Assembly: GCA_023145375.1 (NCBI GenBank)
Contig: JAGLDY010000050.1
Coordinates: forward strand, 1-57,239
DNA length: 57,239 bases
DNA from: Candidatus Sabulitectum sp.
GTDB taxonomy: Bacteria > Fermentibacterota > Fermentibacteria > Fermentibacterales > JCC-6
Direction: 5' to 3'
The position numbers and the translations under genes are program-made. This document shows, piece after piece, positions 25,152-35,077 of this stretch (position 1 is its first letter; each line of letters begins with the position of its first letter). The notes beneath the pieces were generated by a model. It worked only from the letters and a program-made list of their open reading frames with translations. It was not told the DNA's origin and made no database searches.

Positions 25152-26132
25152 TCAGTTCAGCCGAGCCATCTCGGCGTCTACCATTTCCCTTACAAGGGAA
25201 GCAAATTTAATTTCAGGTTTCCACCCCAGTACATTTCTGGCCTTTGTGGCATCTCCGCGGAGAGCATCCACCTCGGTAGGTCTGATGTAACGAGGGTCGG
25301 TCACTACATAGTCCTGCCAATCGAGCTGAAGATAGCCAAAAGCCTTCTCCAGAAAGTCTCTTACAGAATACATCTCTCCTGTGGCGATCACATAATCATC
25401 CGGTATCTGCTGTTGAAGCATGAGATACATGGCCCTCACATAGTCACGGGCATGGCCCCAGTCTCGCTTGGCGTCAAGGTTACCCAGGGCAAGCTTGTTC
25501 GAGAGACCCATTTTTATCCTGGCAGCTTCACGAGCTATCTTTCTTGTGACAAAATTCTCTCCCCTTCTGGGGGATTCATGGTTGAAGAGAATTCCGCTTG
25601 AAGCATGCATGTTGTACCCGTCTCTGTAGTTTACAACCATCCAGTGAGCACAGAGCTTGGCAGCGGCGTAAGGGCTTCTTGGTCTGAAATGAGTGCTTTC
25701 ACTCTGAGGAGGGGGGCTTGAACCAAAAAGCTCGCTGGTGGAAGCCTGGTAGAATCTGGAAGTACCAGCCATCCCGGTCTCACGAAGGGCGTCCAGAAGC
25801 CTGACCACGCCGATAGCATCCACATCACATGTATACTCTGGAACCTTAAAGGAAATGCCCACATGACTTTGTGCTGCAAGATTATACACCTCATTCGGTT
25901 CCGTCTTCTCAATTATCCTGTTCAAAGCACTGGAATCAGCAAGATCTCCGTAGTGAAGAAACAGTGTTTTTCCGTAAATGTCATCGTTCTGGATCAGGTG
26001 TTCGATCCTGTTGCGGTTGAAACTGCTTGACCGGCGTACTATTCCGTGAACTTTGTACCCTTTTTCAATGAGCAATTCGGCAAGGTAAGAGCCATCCTGA
26101 CCGGTTATCCCGGTTATCAGAGCATTCTTCAA
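25152..26132 (-). CDS. gmd: GDP-mannose 4,6-dehydratase
   Basis: Converts GDP-D-mannose to GDP-4-keto-6-deoxy-D-mannose with bound NADP. The 326-residue protein has the GxxGxxG motif (8-14) in [14 protein letters not shown], the [14 protein letters not shown] loop typical of Gmd, the active-site T132-S133-E134 and Y155/K159 in SPYAAAK. Its product is the substrate of the reductase at 4696-5625. It is isolated from that operon by about 20 kb and instead heads DUF1015 and the lipoprotein. An AAAGGATG-type site lies upstream of the ATG. Confidence 0.95.
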   Translation of the reverse strand: MKNALITGITGQDGSYLAELLIEKGYKVHGIVRRSSSFNRNRIEHLIQNDDIYGKTLFLHYGDLADSSALNRIIEKTEPNEVYNLAAQSHVGISFKVPEYTCDVDAIGVVRLLDALRETGMAGTSRFYQASTSELFGSSPPPQSESTHFRPRSPYAAAKLCAHWMVVNYRDGYNMHASSGILFNHESPRRGENFVTRKIAREAARIKMGLSNKLALGNLDAKRDWGHARDYVRAMYLMLQQQIPDDYVIATGEMYSVRDFLEKAFGYLQLDWQDYVVTDPRYIRPTEVDALRGDATKARNVLGWKPEIKFASLVREMVDAEMARLN

Positions 26133-26182
26133 ACCATCATCCTTTCAAAAACGGGGAAACTGTCCGTAAGATAATACGATAT

Positions 26183-26929
26183 CTAACTGTTGACAAAACC
26201 CCTGTTTAGCAGTTGTTTCAGGTCTCTCCGCTCTATGAAATAGCGGGGATCAAGGACTTTTGCTCCAGTCTGTTTCATGTATTTCTTCCAGGGTTTAGTA
26301 CTCAAGCCTGCACCAATAGCGGAAGCTGCACCCTCGAATAGTATCCTCCATCGCCACTCTGCTTCACCGCAGTTCCAATGGGCAAGAAGGTCAACCAGAA
26401 CGTGCGGGTTTCCTCCGTTCAAAACTTTTTCCAGTATGGCTATTTCCCGCCAGGGGGAAACAGACGGCACCACGTAAGGAACAGGCTTCTTCAGCAGTTT
26501 GCCACCGCTGAGTCTGATGGCTCTGTTCCGAAGCACATCCATGGGAGCTATCTCAAAACACCTGGTGTGATCTCCCCTGGCCTCTGCAAGTAGAAAGAGA
26601 GGGCCTGCAGCAAGAGAAAATGCCTTTTCTGCTTTTCCATTAGCCAGGCACAAGCGGTGCGCTTCAACAAATTCTTTCTCAGCGTCAAGCCAGGAAAATG
26701 ATCTGGCAAGCATGTCCCCGAGAAATGCCCGTTCACGACTTTCCTCCGGATTCCTCTCAACCAGTGAGGTCGCCACTGCCACCGCGGCATCCTTCTGCCC
26801 CAGTTCAAGAAGAAGATTCGCTTCCAGATGCTTCAGAGACGCTATTTTCAGCGAGTTCTTTTCCGTGCGCAGTCTGTTCCTTGTGACCAGCAGTTGACGG
26901 CCGGCATTTCTTGTCGTATTAGGAGCCAT
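26183..26929 (-). CDS. TPR-like helical protein, unknown function
   Basis: A 248-residue protein. The start MAPNTTRNAGRQ at 26929 is favoured because the longer in-frame start at 27034 runs through the divergent gene. The N-terminal half consists of short helices with TPR-like pattern (KHLEANLLLELGQKDAAVAVA, then WLDAEKEFVEAHRLCLANGK). The C-terminal half has aromatic and basic residues (HWNCGEAEWRWRILFEG) and was not recognised. It lies divergently, 25 bases from the eIF2B-like gene, and its 3' end is 50 bases before gmd. No ribosome site is clear. Confidence 0.6.
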   Translation of the reverse strand: MAPNTTRNAGRQLLVTRNRLRTEKNSLKIASLKHLEANLLLELGQKDAAVAVATSLVERNPEESRERAFLGDMLARSFSWLDAEKEFVEAHRLCLANGKAEKAFSLAAGPLFLLAEARGDHTRCFEIAPMDVLRNRAIRLSGGKLLKKPVPYVVPSVSPWREIAILEKVLNGGNPHVLVDLLAHWNCGEAEWRWRILFEGAASAIGAGLSTKPWKKYMKQTGAKVLDPRYFIERRDLKQLLNRGFVNS

Positions 26930-26954
26930 AATTGGAGAAAGGAGTCTCTTTTCT

Positions 26955-27728
26955 ATGAGTAATTTGCTTGATGAACTAACCGACGATCCAACTTCCGGAG
27001 CCTCTGGAATATACATAAAAGTTCTGAACCACATAGTCCTTGGATATCTGAAGGGTGATGACCTGCCTGGTCTTATCCGCGAGAAAGCCGGCGATATGAT
27101 ATCGCTGAATTACCTGGCTGACCGCCTGCAGACCGTACCTCTGTTCATGCAGAAAGAAGTGGCAAAAGAACTTCAGAAGCAGGTAAGAGCAGACTCTTCC
27201 GCTTCCGGGATACAACTCTACAAAGGGCTGGCCAACTCACAGAATGTCATTCTCTGCCACTCCAACAGCGGGACTGTTCTTCGTGCTCTTGAACACAGAA
27301 AGAACCGTATTAAAACTATCTACCAGACACAGTCCAAACCTGGGAAAGAGGGCAAAGAATCTGCAAAGGCCTTGAAGGCTAACGGATTTCAAGTCAAGCT
27401 CATCGCCGACTCCAGAGCGTCATCCGCCATCAAGGATGGTGCAGTACCGGTTCTGGGGGCAGACAGCGTAACTCAGACATTCTTTGTTAACAAAGTGGGT
27501 TCTGCTCTCATTATTGAAAAGGCACTGGAGGCTGGGATAACGCCTTTAGTTGTGGTCGGCTCTGAAAAAGCATGCACAGAAGCTGTATACGGCGACAGAC
27601 CCAACAGCGAGATATTCGAGAGAATTCCCCTTGATAAGGTCAGACTGATCGTGGGAGGTTCCACTTACAGAATGCCAAGGGACCGGAAACGACTCTGGAG
27701 AATGCTGGAAGAGGCGGGAAAAAGGTAG
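26955..27728 (+). CDS. eIF2B alpha/beta/delta-like (ribose-phosphate isomerase family) protein
   Basis: A 257-residue protein of the IF-2B family, which includes methylthioribose-1-phosphate isomerase and archaeal ribose-1,5-bisphosphate isomerase. Family marks are SNSGTVLRALEHRK, the loop QTQSKPGKEGKESAKAL and LIADSRASSAIKDGAVPVLGAD, then NKVGSALIIEKALEAGITPL. It is shorter than MtnA (about 340-360) and lacks its N-terminal domain, so MtnA function is doubtful. An AAGGAG precedes the ATG. The TAG stop overlaps the GTG start of the nuclease gene by one base, so it is coupled to the helicase-nuclease pair. Its reaction is unknown. Confidence 0.72.
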   Translation: MSNLLDELTDDPTSGASGIYIKVLNHIVLGYLKGDDLPGLIREKAGDMISLNYLADRLQTVPLFMQKEVAKELQKQVRADSSASGIQLYKGLANSQNVILCHSNSGTVLRALEHRKNRIKTIYQTQSKPGKEGKESAKALKANGFQVKLIADSRASSAIKDGAVPVLGADSVTQTFFVNKVGSALIIEKALEAGITPLVVVGSEKACTEAVYGDRPNSEIFERIPLDKVRLIVGGSTYRMPRDRKRLWRMLEEAGKR

Positions 27729-30343
27729 TGGGGATAACATCAGTTTTTCAGGGGCATTGGCGTGCACTTGAAAACCGATGGCTGATCGAGTTCGACAAAA
27801 CAAGAGAACAAAGAACTGTTGCAGTGATCACAGCCGGGCAACCGCTGGCGGAACGACTCATGGGTTTGATACCCGGTTCTGTTGCCGGGGCAAGATTCCT
27901 TCCCGGCTTCCCTGCTCTTTCAAAGATACTAACCTCATCTGTAACTGGTGGAGCAATTCCAGAATCTCAGCAGGTTGCTTTTGCAGGACTTTCAGGTTAC
28001 ATGGCTGAAGGCGCCGAGGCTGCGGCTGTCTTCTTTGAAAAACTTATCGAGATGGGGGTTTCCGCAGAGACCTTCAGCGTTATTGCCAATTCAACCAAAG
28101 GTCTTCACAGGGAGGTTTTGAATACTGCTGAGAAGTTCAGCATCTACTCTTCCTTCAGAAACAACCTGCATCCCTTTTCCCCTGACCGGGTCCGCGAAGA
28201 AGGCCCCGCCAGCACGCACAGATTTCACACCTGCATGTTCTACGGCTTCTACGATCTCAACCCTGCTCAAAGAAACTATGTAAGACGACTCTCCAGATCA
28301 GCTGATATCATCTGGTTCTCTCCGGTGCATCCATCTCACCACTGGCGGGAAACCTCCAGAAGAACCATGGATCTCCTCATGGAACTGGGTATTGGTGAGA
28401 CCCATCGCGTTGATGCAAGTGTTCCACTCTCCCCCCTGGCACAATTTGCCGAGAACCTTCTCACAGGAAAAACTCTTGGTGAAATACCACAGCTGGAGCT
28501 GTTGCTGTGCGGTTCAGGAACAGGCTTTACGAAAGCGGTAACTGACAGGGTGAGGAAACTCATGAACAGGTATGAAACAGACGAGATAGCCGTGATCTCT
28601 ACCGGAGAGGAAGCAAAACTGCTCACAGATCAGTTTCATACAGCAGGCATTCCATGCTCATCCTCTCTCACGGTAAAAGCCTCTGAACTGCCTGCGGGCC
28701 GTTTCCTTGAAAGACTGCTGAAGCTGGGAAATAACCGTTTTCACCACAGAGACATTGAAAAACTGCTTCTTACAAACGTGATATCAATAGCTGACACACC
28801 AGACGCAAATGAATACTCTAAAGAAGCGGAGAAACAAGGAGCACGATTCGGGCTGAATGCCCTGCGGAAGACGCAATTTCCTTTCACATCCATTCTGGCC
28901 GATTTTTTTCATGAGCTTCCGGAAGAAGCTCCCCCTGAGGAATTTCTTGCACTTGTTACTCAACTGCTTAAAAATCTGTGCGGCGATTCCATCCCGGGGA
29001 TATTTGCAGACACCCTGCTGAAACCGGAGCTGTTTGCAATAGGTGAAACTGTATCTTTCAATCTCTTCAAGGAGATGATAAGAGCTGCACTGGATGTTCC
29101 GGTAAAGTTGAAAGAACCAGCCGGCGGGGGAATTGCCATAATCTCCCCTGAGAAAGCAAGAGGAATTCAAAAAAAGGCGCTGGTAATAACCGGTATGGAA
29201 GAAGGAGGGTTCCCCAGGAAGGCAGTGATAGATCCCAGGCTGCCTGTTGAAGTAAAGAAACAGCTTCAGCTTCCCTCCCCGGACATGCGTGAGACCGAAG
29301 AGGCGTTCCTTCTAAGGCAGACCTTTGAAGCAGCGGAAAATGAAATAGCCATTATCTGCAGGAATGTAGACGCATCCGGCAGAGCGCTGGCAGTATCCCC
29401 GTTCCTGGCACCGCTGGTTAGAAAAAACTCTCCTTTAAAAAGTGTTCCTGTCTCCGATTCACCTCTGAATGTACTTTCAATACCATCCAATCCCCCTTTC
29501 CTTTTGTCCTCTGCTGAGTGTCAGCTGGAAAGACTGCGGTACGATCCTGAGGACCCCTCACCAGGCGCGGTGCACTGCGGAATGACAGGAAGCGGATATT
29601 CCCATCTGGATAGTCTGTCTGCAACCGGTCTCGAGAACTATGTACGGGATCCTTTCTCTTATCTTAACAACAGGATCTGGAAAGTTTCTGAAGCGGGAGA
29701 GTTTCCCGTTCGATCAGAACCTGACCCTCTTTCCCGGGGCCAGATAGTCCACCAATGTGTTGAGAAGGCTCTGCAGGCAGAGCAACCTGTTGCTGACATT
29801 GTCAGAGCAGTCTGCGGGAAAGAGAGACTGGAAGCTCTTCTTGGCTCAAATACTCTTGCAGATATCTGGATAGAGCACCTTGTCAGCGGAATAAACAAAC
29901 TCACCTCTCAACTGAAAGAGCTGAAGTGGTCTTTTATGGAAAGTGAGAAGAACCTGGAAGGAACGGTGGCAGGGTTCTCTGCTGGAGGAAGGATAGATCT
30001 GATATTCAGGAATGAACAGGGTGAGTTCATTCTGGCAGACCTTAAAACCGGGAAGATAAAGCCGGTGAAGAACGGACAAAAAGTCACTATCATAAAGAAC
30101 GGTCTCTTCCAGCTTCCATTTTACAGAGACCTTGCGGTTCAGAACGGGTACAAGCCTATTGCTGAAGCGGCTTACATTTATCTGCACAGCAATGGAGATC
30201 TTACATTCCGGTCACTGACAAATTCAGAGCTTCTGGGGGTTCAGGATGAGTTTGAGGAAAAGGTTAAGGAAATAGTTACAGCCATTAATCAGGGGAATTT
30301 TCATCAGATCGCAAAGAAAGAAAGTTTTGGTTCCAGGCGATGA
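27728..30343 (+). CDS. AddB-like PD-(D/E)XK nuclease with inactive helicase-like N-terminus
   Basis: An 871-residue protein, the partner of the next gene. The C-terminus carries the nuclease motif: D757 in GGRIDLIF and D771-L772-K773 in ADLKTGK, with a Q-Y-type end (QLPFYRDLAVQNGY). The N-terminal two thirds have helicase-like stretches (ITGMEEGGFPRKAVI matches helicase motif V/VI of AddB) but no Walker A. It starts with GTG at 27728, one base into the eIF2B-like stop, and overlaps the next gene by four bases. By comparison with AddAB it should bind and nick double-strand DNA ends. Iron-sulfur cysteines of AddB were not seen, so it may be a relative rather than a true AddB. Confidence 0.75.
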   Translation: MGITSVFQGHWRALENRWLIEFDKTREQRTVAVITAGQPLAERLMGLIPGSVAGARFLPGFPALSKILTSSVTGGAIPESQQVAFAGLSGYMAEGAEAAAVFFEKLIEMGVSAETFSVIANSTKGLHREVLNTAEKFSIYSSFRNNLHPFSPDRVREEGPASTHRFHTCMFYGFYDLNPAQRNYVRRLSRSADIIWFSPVHPSHHWRETSRRTMDLLMELGIGETHRVDASVPLSPLAQFAENLLTGKTLGEIPQLELLLCGSGTGFTKAVTDRVRKLMNRYETDEIAVISTGEEAKLLTDQFHTAGIPCSSSLTVKASELPAGRFLERLLKLGNNRFHHRDIEKLLLTNVISIADTPDANEYSKEAEKQGARFGLNALRKTQFPFTSILADFFHELPEEAPPEEFLALVTQLLKNLCGDSIPGIFADTLLKPELFAIGETVSFNLFKEMIRAALDVPVKLKEPAGGGIAIISPEKARGIQKKALVITGMEEGGFPRKAVIDPRLPVEVKKQLQLPSPDMRETEEAFLLRQTFEAAENEIAIICRNVDASGRALAVSPFLAPLVRKNSPLKSVPVSDSPLNVLSIPSNPPFLLSSAECQLERLRYDPEDPSPGAVHCGMTGSGYSHLDSLSATGLENYVRDPFSYLNNRIWKVSEAGEFPVRSEPDPLSRGQIVHQCVEKALQAEQPVADIVRAVCGKERLEALLGSNTLADIWIEHLVSGINKLTSQLKELKWSFMESEKNLEGTVAGFSAGGRIDLIFRNEQGEFILADLKTGKIKPVKNGQKVTIIKNGLFQLPFYRDLAVQNGYKPIAEAAYIYLHSNGDLTFRSLTNSELLGVQDEFEEKVKEIVTAINQGNFHQIAKKESFGSRR

Positions 30344-33168
30344 TATCCGACAAGGCAATAAGGGAAGCTATACGGAATGAGACAACAAGAAGCGTGGTTG
30401 TGGAGGCAAGCGCAGGTACTGGTAAAACAACCCTTGTTACAAACAGGGTAAAGGCACTGGTTGTAAGCGGAGTTCCGCTGGAGAAACTTGCGGTGGTCAC
30501 TTTTACCGAAGCCGCTGCAAGCGAACTCCGCACGCGGATAAGAGAACAGCTCTCCCCGGATCAGAGACGCGCCATGGATCAGGCATGGATAACTACAATT
30601 CACGGATTCGCCAGCAGAATTCTCCGGGAATACTTTCATCTGTGTAACGGAGCTCCTGCATTCTCAATGGAAAATGTCCACTTCAGCAGATCCGAACTTG
30701 AGATACACTGGGACATCTTTCTTGCAGAGGTGGACCCTGCGGTACTTCGTGCATCCTCGGAATCCCTTAAGGGCTCCGGCAGTAAAAAGCTGCTGGATAT
30801 AGCGGAAAAGATAGAACTACACAGATGGTTCACAGACTCAGCACCCCTGGGAAGCACTGAAGAAGAACTCAAGAAAATAAAAAAATACTGGAAACTGCAA
30901 TTGGAAAGGCTGATACCTCTCTGCGCTGACCAATCGGATTTAAGGTTGAAGAGTATTCAAAAAGCCCTTGCATCCCTGGATGGGAATTCAGCGATCAAAG
31001 CCGACCTAAGGGGTGGTATCGCTGCAAACTGGGGAGGAAAAGATTTTCTTGATGAAGTAAAAGCTGACATGAAAGAATACAATGAGCAAGGCTTTAAAAT
31101 GATCAGTCAGTACGCAGCCATGCTGCCTCTGCTGCCTGCAGTGGAAGGGCTGGTCATTCCCTTCGCAAACAGGATGCGCTCCGTTTGGGACAGTGACCCC
31201 ACAAGACTCTCTTTCTCCGATCTGCTGTACAAGGCATGGAAAGCGGTCTCCGCATCATCTGAACTCAGACAGCTTTTGAATGAAAAGTTCAGCCACATCT
31301 TCATTGATGAATTCCAGGACACCAGCCTGGTTCAGATAAACCTGTTCAGCGAGCTGCTGGGGAAAACCGGGTTAAGGAGCAAGCTCACAGTTGTGGGTGA
31401 CCCGAAGCAATCAATATTCGGATGGCGTAATGCCGACATAGAGACCTACAAGGAGACACTTGAAGAACTGAAGAAAAACAATGCCCTTTCGGAGACAATT
31501 GAGGTAAACTTCCGCAGTGAAAAATGCATCATTGATTTTGTAAACTCCTTCGGCAGAGCTCTTTTTGAACAGATATCTCCTGAAGAGGAACCCTTCTCGT
31601 GCGATTACAGCCCCATCAAACCCCGGCGGGAAGCAATCACCGGCAGCGGGGTGACTGTTCACAGACTTCCAGAGATGAATGCGGCTGAAATGGCCGGTCT
31701 TCAGGCGGAGAGCGTGGTGGCTCTGATCAAGGACCCGGGAAATACAGCGGTTCTCTTCAGGACTGGAACACATCTTGATGCTCTGGTTCAGGAACTGGAC
31801 AGAAAGAACATATCATACCAGGTGGAAGCCAGCAGGGATTTCCATAAGAGGGATGAAGTTGTGGATACCGCCAGCCTGCTCAGAGCCGTACTCTGCCCTT
31901 CAGACGAGTTTGCACTGGTAAACACCTTCAGATCCATATTCTTCGGCATCAACGACAGAGAGATCACCCTGTGGCGGAAGGGAGAAAGGTCTGATCCAGT
32001 AAGCGATGCTGAAAACCTGCTGGAGAAACTCAGACAGGTTGCCGGTACTCTGCCCCCGGGGCCTTTCATGGAAACGCTGTTCAGAAACACCTGCATTCTG
32101 CCCACCATAAGAGAAAGCGGTTATCAGGCCACACGAAGACTTGCCAACATGCGGTTCATTCTTGAAAAATCTCACAGTACCCATGACTACGGTCAACTGC
32201 TGGAGATCCTTCTGGATAAAGCACCGGTTAGCGCGGATGAGCCTTCCGCTCCTGCGGAGCAGAACAATAAAGCGGTAACACTCACTACTATTCACAGGGC
32301 TAAAGGTCTTGCATGGGACCATGTGATCCTTGTTAATCCCGGAGGGAGCTCCAACAACCGCACAAATGCTGTTCTTGTGAACAGCAGAGATCTGTCTGCA
32401 GGGATAAAGATCGCAGGGGGAATTACTGCACGATACGACGACCTTTTCAAGAGAGAAAAAGCAAGAAGCCAGGCAGAGTTCCGTAGACTTCTGTATGTAA
32501 CGGTAACAAGGCCGAGACAGAAGCTGGACATTTTCCTTCCGGAGAAGTTTAGAAGTAACTCTCCTGCTGAGGTTCTGAGCAATGCCCTGACATCTTCAGC
32601 AGAGTTTTTCACTGAGGTAGCTGTTCCATTGCAGGAACGATCCAACAGTGCCTTGCGAGGAAAGGCTCTCAATGCACCGGTTAAGAAGGCGGATGAATTC
32701 GTCTTTCTCTACCCTGATAAAATGCCTGAGGTTCAGACTGAGCGGGAAAGGCAGATGCGCCTTGGTACGGAAGTTCACGGAATCCTGGAATTTATCGATT
32801 TTGGCGAACCTGATCTCTGGATAAAAAACAACAGAGAGCAACTGTTCAAGTCCCTGGAGTTCCCTGAGGAAGCAATTGCACTGGCTCTGAATTTCTTTGG
32901 GATGTTCGACCTTGAGGGTGCGGAGGTTCTTGGAAGGGAGTACCCGCTTCTGGTGAATGGAAAACAGTACTACATTGACCTGCTGCTGCGAAGAAACGGG
33001 AAGCTGGAGGTCATCGACTACAAGACAGACAAGAATGACCCAGTCTTGAAAACAGAGGATTACAGAGAGAAACAGCTCCTGTACAAAAACACTCTGAAGA
33101 AAATTACCGGAAAAGAAGTTACCGCTAAGCTGGTGTTTCTTCACCACGGCGTGATAATAGAGATCTGA
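30340..33168 (+). CDS. AddA/RecB-like UvrD superfamily helicase-nuclease
   Basis: A 942-residue DNA end-processing enzyme. Walker A is EASAGTGKTTLV with K29; the Q motif region precedes it; motif II is FIDEFQDTSLVQ; GDPKQSIFGWR is motif III; LTTIHRAKGLAWDHVI is motif V and VTVTRPRQKL is motif VI. A C-terminal nuclease follows, with D893 and K895 in VIDYKTDK. So the chain has both ATP-driven unwinding and nuclease parts, as in AddA. The ATG overlaps the AddB-like stop by four bases. Together the two genes make a likely recombination-repair helicase-nuclease. A bidirectional terminator follows. Confidence 0.88.
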   Translation: MISDKAIREAIRNETTRSVVVEASAGTGKTTLVTNRVKALVVSGVPLEKLAVVTFTEAAASELRTRIREQLSPDQRRAMDQAWITTIHGFASRILREYFHLCNGAPAFSMENVHFSRSELEIHWDIFLAEVDPAVLRASSESLKGSGSKKLLDIAEKIELHRWFTDSAPLGSTEEELKKIKKYWKLQLERLIPLCADQSDLRLKSIQKALASLDGNSAIKADLRGGIAANWGGKDFLDEVKADMKEYNEQGFKMISQYAAMLPLLPAVEGLVIPFANRMRSVWDSDPTRLSFSDLLYKAWKAVSASSELRQLLNEKFSHIFIDEFQDTSLVQINLFSELLGKTGLRSKLTVVGDPKQSIFGWRNADIETYKETLEELKKNNALSETIEVNFRSEKCIIDFVNSFGRALFEQISPEEEPFSCDYSPIKPRREAITGSGVTVHRLPEMNAAEMAGLQAESVVALIKDPGNTAVLFRTGTHLDALVQELDRKNISYQVEASRDFHKRDEVVDTASLLRAVLCPSDEFALVNTFRSIFFGINDREITLWRKGERSDPVSDAENLLEKLRQVAGTLPPGPFMETLFRNTCILPTIRESGYQATRRLANMRFILEKSHSTHDYGQLLEILLDKAPVSADEPSAPAEQNNKAVTLTTIHRAKGLAWDHVILVNPGGSSNNRTNAVLVNSRDLSAGIKIAGGITARYDDLFKREKARSQAEFRRLLYVTVTRPRQKLDIFLPEKFRSNSPAEVLSNALTSSAEFFTEVAVPLQERSNSALRGKALNAPVKKADEFVFLYPDKMPEVQTERERQMRLGTEVHGILEFIDFGEPDLWIKNNREQLFKSLEFPEEAIALALNFFGMFDLEGAEVLGREYPLLVNGKQYYIDLLLRRNGKLEVIDYKTDKNDPVLKTEDYREKQLLYKNTLKKITGKEVTAKLVFLHHGVIIEI

Positions 33169-33175
33169 TCAGAGA

Positions 33176-33209
33176 AAAGCCCGGAAGCAGAATACCTGCC
33201 CCGGGCTTT
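33176..33209. terminator. Bidirectional terminator between convergent genes
   Basis: AAAGCCCGG pairs with CCGGGCTTT, and inside it GCAG pairs with CTGC around AATAC. It lies eight bases past the helicase stop and 16 bases before the lipoprotein stop codon on the other strand, so it can end both transcripts. Confidence 0.75.
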
Positions 33210-33224
33210 CCACAGGAAACCTTT

Positions 33225-34796
33225 TTACAGTTCCAGCCCCGTAGGAGCACTTGATTCAGAACTAACGCTCTCCTGTATCTCCGGAGTCACCCTGACTACG
33301 AAGAAAACCTCTTCATTAACTGAATCACCGGAGTAGGACTCCAGATCTATCAGCCACTCGCCTGAGTTTGCCCTTGTGCATTCGATCAGCAGGTAGGGAT
33401 TGAAGTTGCCACCATCATCATCACTGAAGTACTCTTCCCCTGCCCTGTCCACCACGGTCAGGGTGAGATCAACATCACTCTCAGCAAACAGCTCATAGGT
33501 GTTGCCTGATTCGAACATCATGCTCAGATACACATTTGATTGCATCTGGAAGGTGTCATCCAGGGGTACGGAGCCTGTCTCACGAACCATGGGAGCATTC
33601 AGGAAGTAACGGAAATCAACATACTCCAGGGGACCCTCAGAGTATGGCACCACAATGGCACTGTAGAAGCCGGGAGAAAGCTGAATGGTCAGCTGAGGGT
33701 CAAGACCTTCAGGACCGTCATCATTGTAATCCACCATTACACTCTGATCATTTATAATGACCATCTTTGTGTCATCATAGCAGGAAGCATCAAAGATGTA
33801 CTCTCCTTCTTCCTCTATCTCAAACTCAAACACCAGAGCCAGTTCCTCGGGGTAAATTCCATCGTCGTCGCCTGCGTCAGGCCAGTAGTTCATTACCAGT
33901 GCACCTTCACGGAACTCCCCGCCGAACCATGTATCCATTTCATAAGCATCAACCACTTCTACACTCATATCATCAGGATCAAGCTCGGTAACCTCAATAT
34001 CGAACTCAGCATCCTCTGAACCTGAATAGGTGTCCACAACAACAAGGTAACTGCCTGATTCAACCATACCGGAGAAAACAGGGTTCATGTTATCAGTGTC
34101 ATCATCGTAGTCCACAAATTCCAGATCATCCCCGTCAACAAGGAGAACAGTCATAACACAGTCAATATCAGAATCAACTGCGATACGAAGCCACTTCTCG
34201 CCTCTGACCTCAAGTGGAAAGACCCTGCATGCTTCCCAGTTGTCGTGGTAAAGCTCATTAAAACCCTGCAGCAGATCATCCAACTGCTCGTTTCCCTTGT
34301 CCTCCAGAATGAAAGCTTCATACTCTTCATCTGTCTGAAGGGTCCAGTCGTAGTCATCGCTCTCATCAACTTCAAGAAGGAATGTTCCATCATCACCGGT
34401 GATATCAAAAACAATAGCCCTTGCCCCTGCAGGTACTTCGTCCAGGGAAACAAAAGCGTCCAGTTCCTCATCCCAGTCATCGCCTGCCACAAGAACTTCG
34501 CCTTCGGCATCAACAACAACGATAACCGGATCAATGTCATCAGCTTCAACGAACAATGACAGACCGTCTTCAGCGGCAAGTGAGAACTCTATTGCCGGCC
34601 AGTCATCTTCCACCGCAAAGCCCGCAGCAAGAAGAGTTTCTTCAGCGTCCGGGATAAGCTCTCCCAGTTCAACACCATTATCAAGATCACCATCAGCGGT
34701 ATCCCCTGTGCCGAGACCCCCGCCACCAAGAAGAGAACAACCTGCAGTACCAATAAGTAATGCGATCAATAACGGAATAATCTTTCTGAACACCAT
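33225..34796 (-). CDS. Acidic lipoprotein with PPC-like repeats
   Basis: A 523-residue predicted lipoprotein. The ATG at 34796, behind AAAGGGG, gives a signal peptide with lipobox IGTAGC and lipidated C20, followed by SLLGGGGLGTG. The rest is very rich in Asp and Glu (DADGDDLEFVDYDDDTDN is typical) and contains repeated segments such as GSYLVVVDTYSGSEDAEFDI and GEWLIDLESYSG that look like pre-peptidase C-terminal (PPC) beta-sandwich domains. It may bind calcium through its acidic loops; that is inference. It is a single gene with a terminator at its 3' end. Confidence 0.7.
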   Translation of the reverse strand: MVFRKIIPLLIALLIGTAGCSLLGGGGLGTGDTADGDLDNGVELGELIPDAEETLLAAGFAVEDDWPAIEFSLAAEDGLSLFVEADDIDPVIVVVDAEGEVLVAGDDWDEELDAFVSLDEVPAGARAIVFDITGDDGTFLLEVDESDDYDWTLQTDEEYEAFILEDKGNEQLDDLLQGFNELYHDNWEACRVFPLEVRGEKWLRIAVDSDIDCVMTVLLVDGDDLEFVDYDDDTDNMNPVFSGMVESGSYLVVVDTYSGSEDAEFDIEVTELDPDDMSVEVVDAYEMDTWFGGEFREGALVMNYWPDAGDDDGIYPEELALVFEFEIEEEGEYIFDASCYDDTKMVIINDQSVMVDYNDDGPEGLDPQLTIQLSPGFYSAIVVPYSEGPLEYVDFRYFLNAPMVRETGSVPLDDTFQMQSNVYLSMMFESGNTYELFAESDVDLTLTVVDRAGEEYFSDDDGGNFNPYLLIECTRANSGEWLIDLESYSGDSVNEEVFFVVRVTPEIQESVSSESSAPTGLEL

Positions 34797-34896
34797 TTCC
34801 CCTTTCAATTAGACCTGCATTAAACAACCTGCAGGATACATACAATCAGCCTGTGAACTTCATTCCAATTACTCAGCCTGCGCTTTCGATGCTTCT

Positions 34897-34902
34897 ATTA
34901 TA
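34897..34902 (-). promoter_or_regulatory. Possible -10 element of the acidic lipoprotein gene
   Basis: TATAAT on the minus strand, about 100 bases before the ATG at 34796; no good -35 was found at 17 bases. The gap 34797-35077 shows no RNA gene or ORF beyond this and the roadblock ribosome site. Confidence 0.3.
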
Positions 34903-35077
34903 AAGGAACACTCCATCAGGAAAGAATCAAGCAGCAAAACAGTGGGTTGAGACCGGCATCCTGCTTTCGTCAGTTTCATATTATACCCGGTCAAATTGTC
35001 CCCCTGTTAAAAACACTAGACATGAACTATCTTTGCTTAAATATTCTGTTTTGTCTTAATTGCTTAAAGGGGGACAA

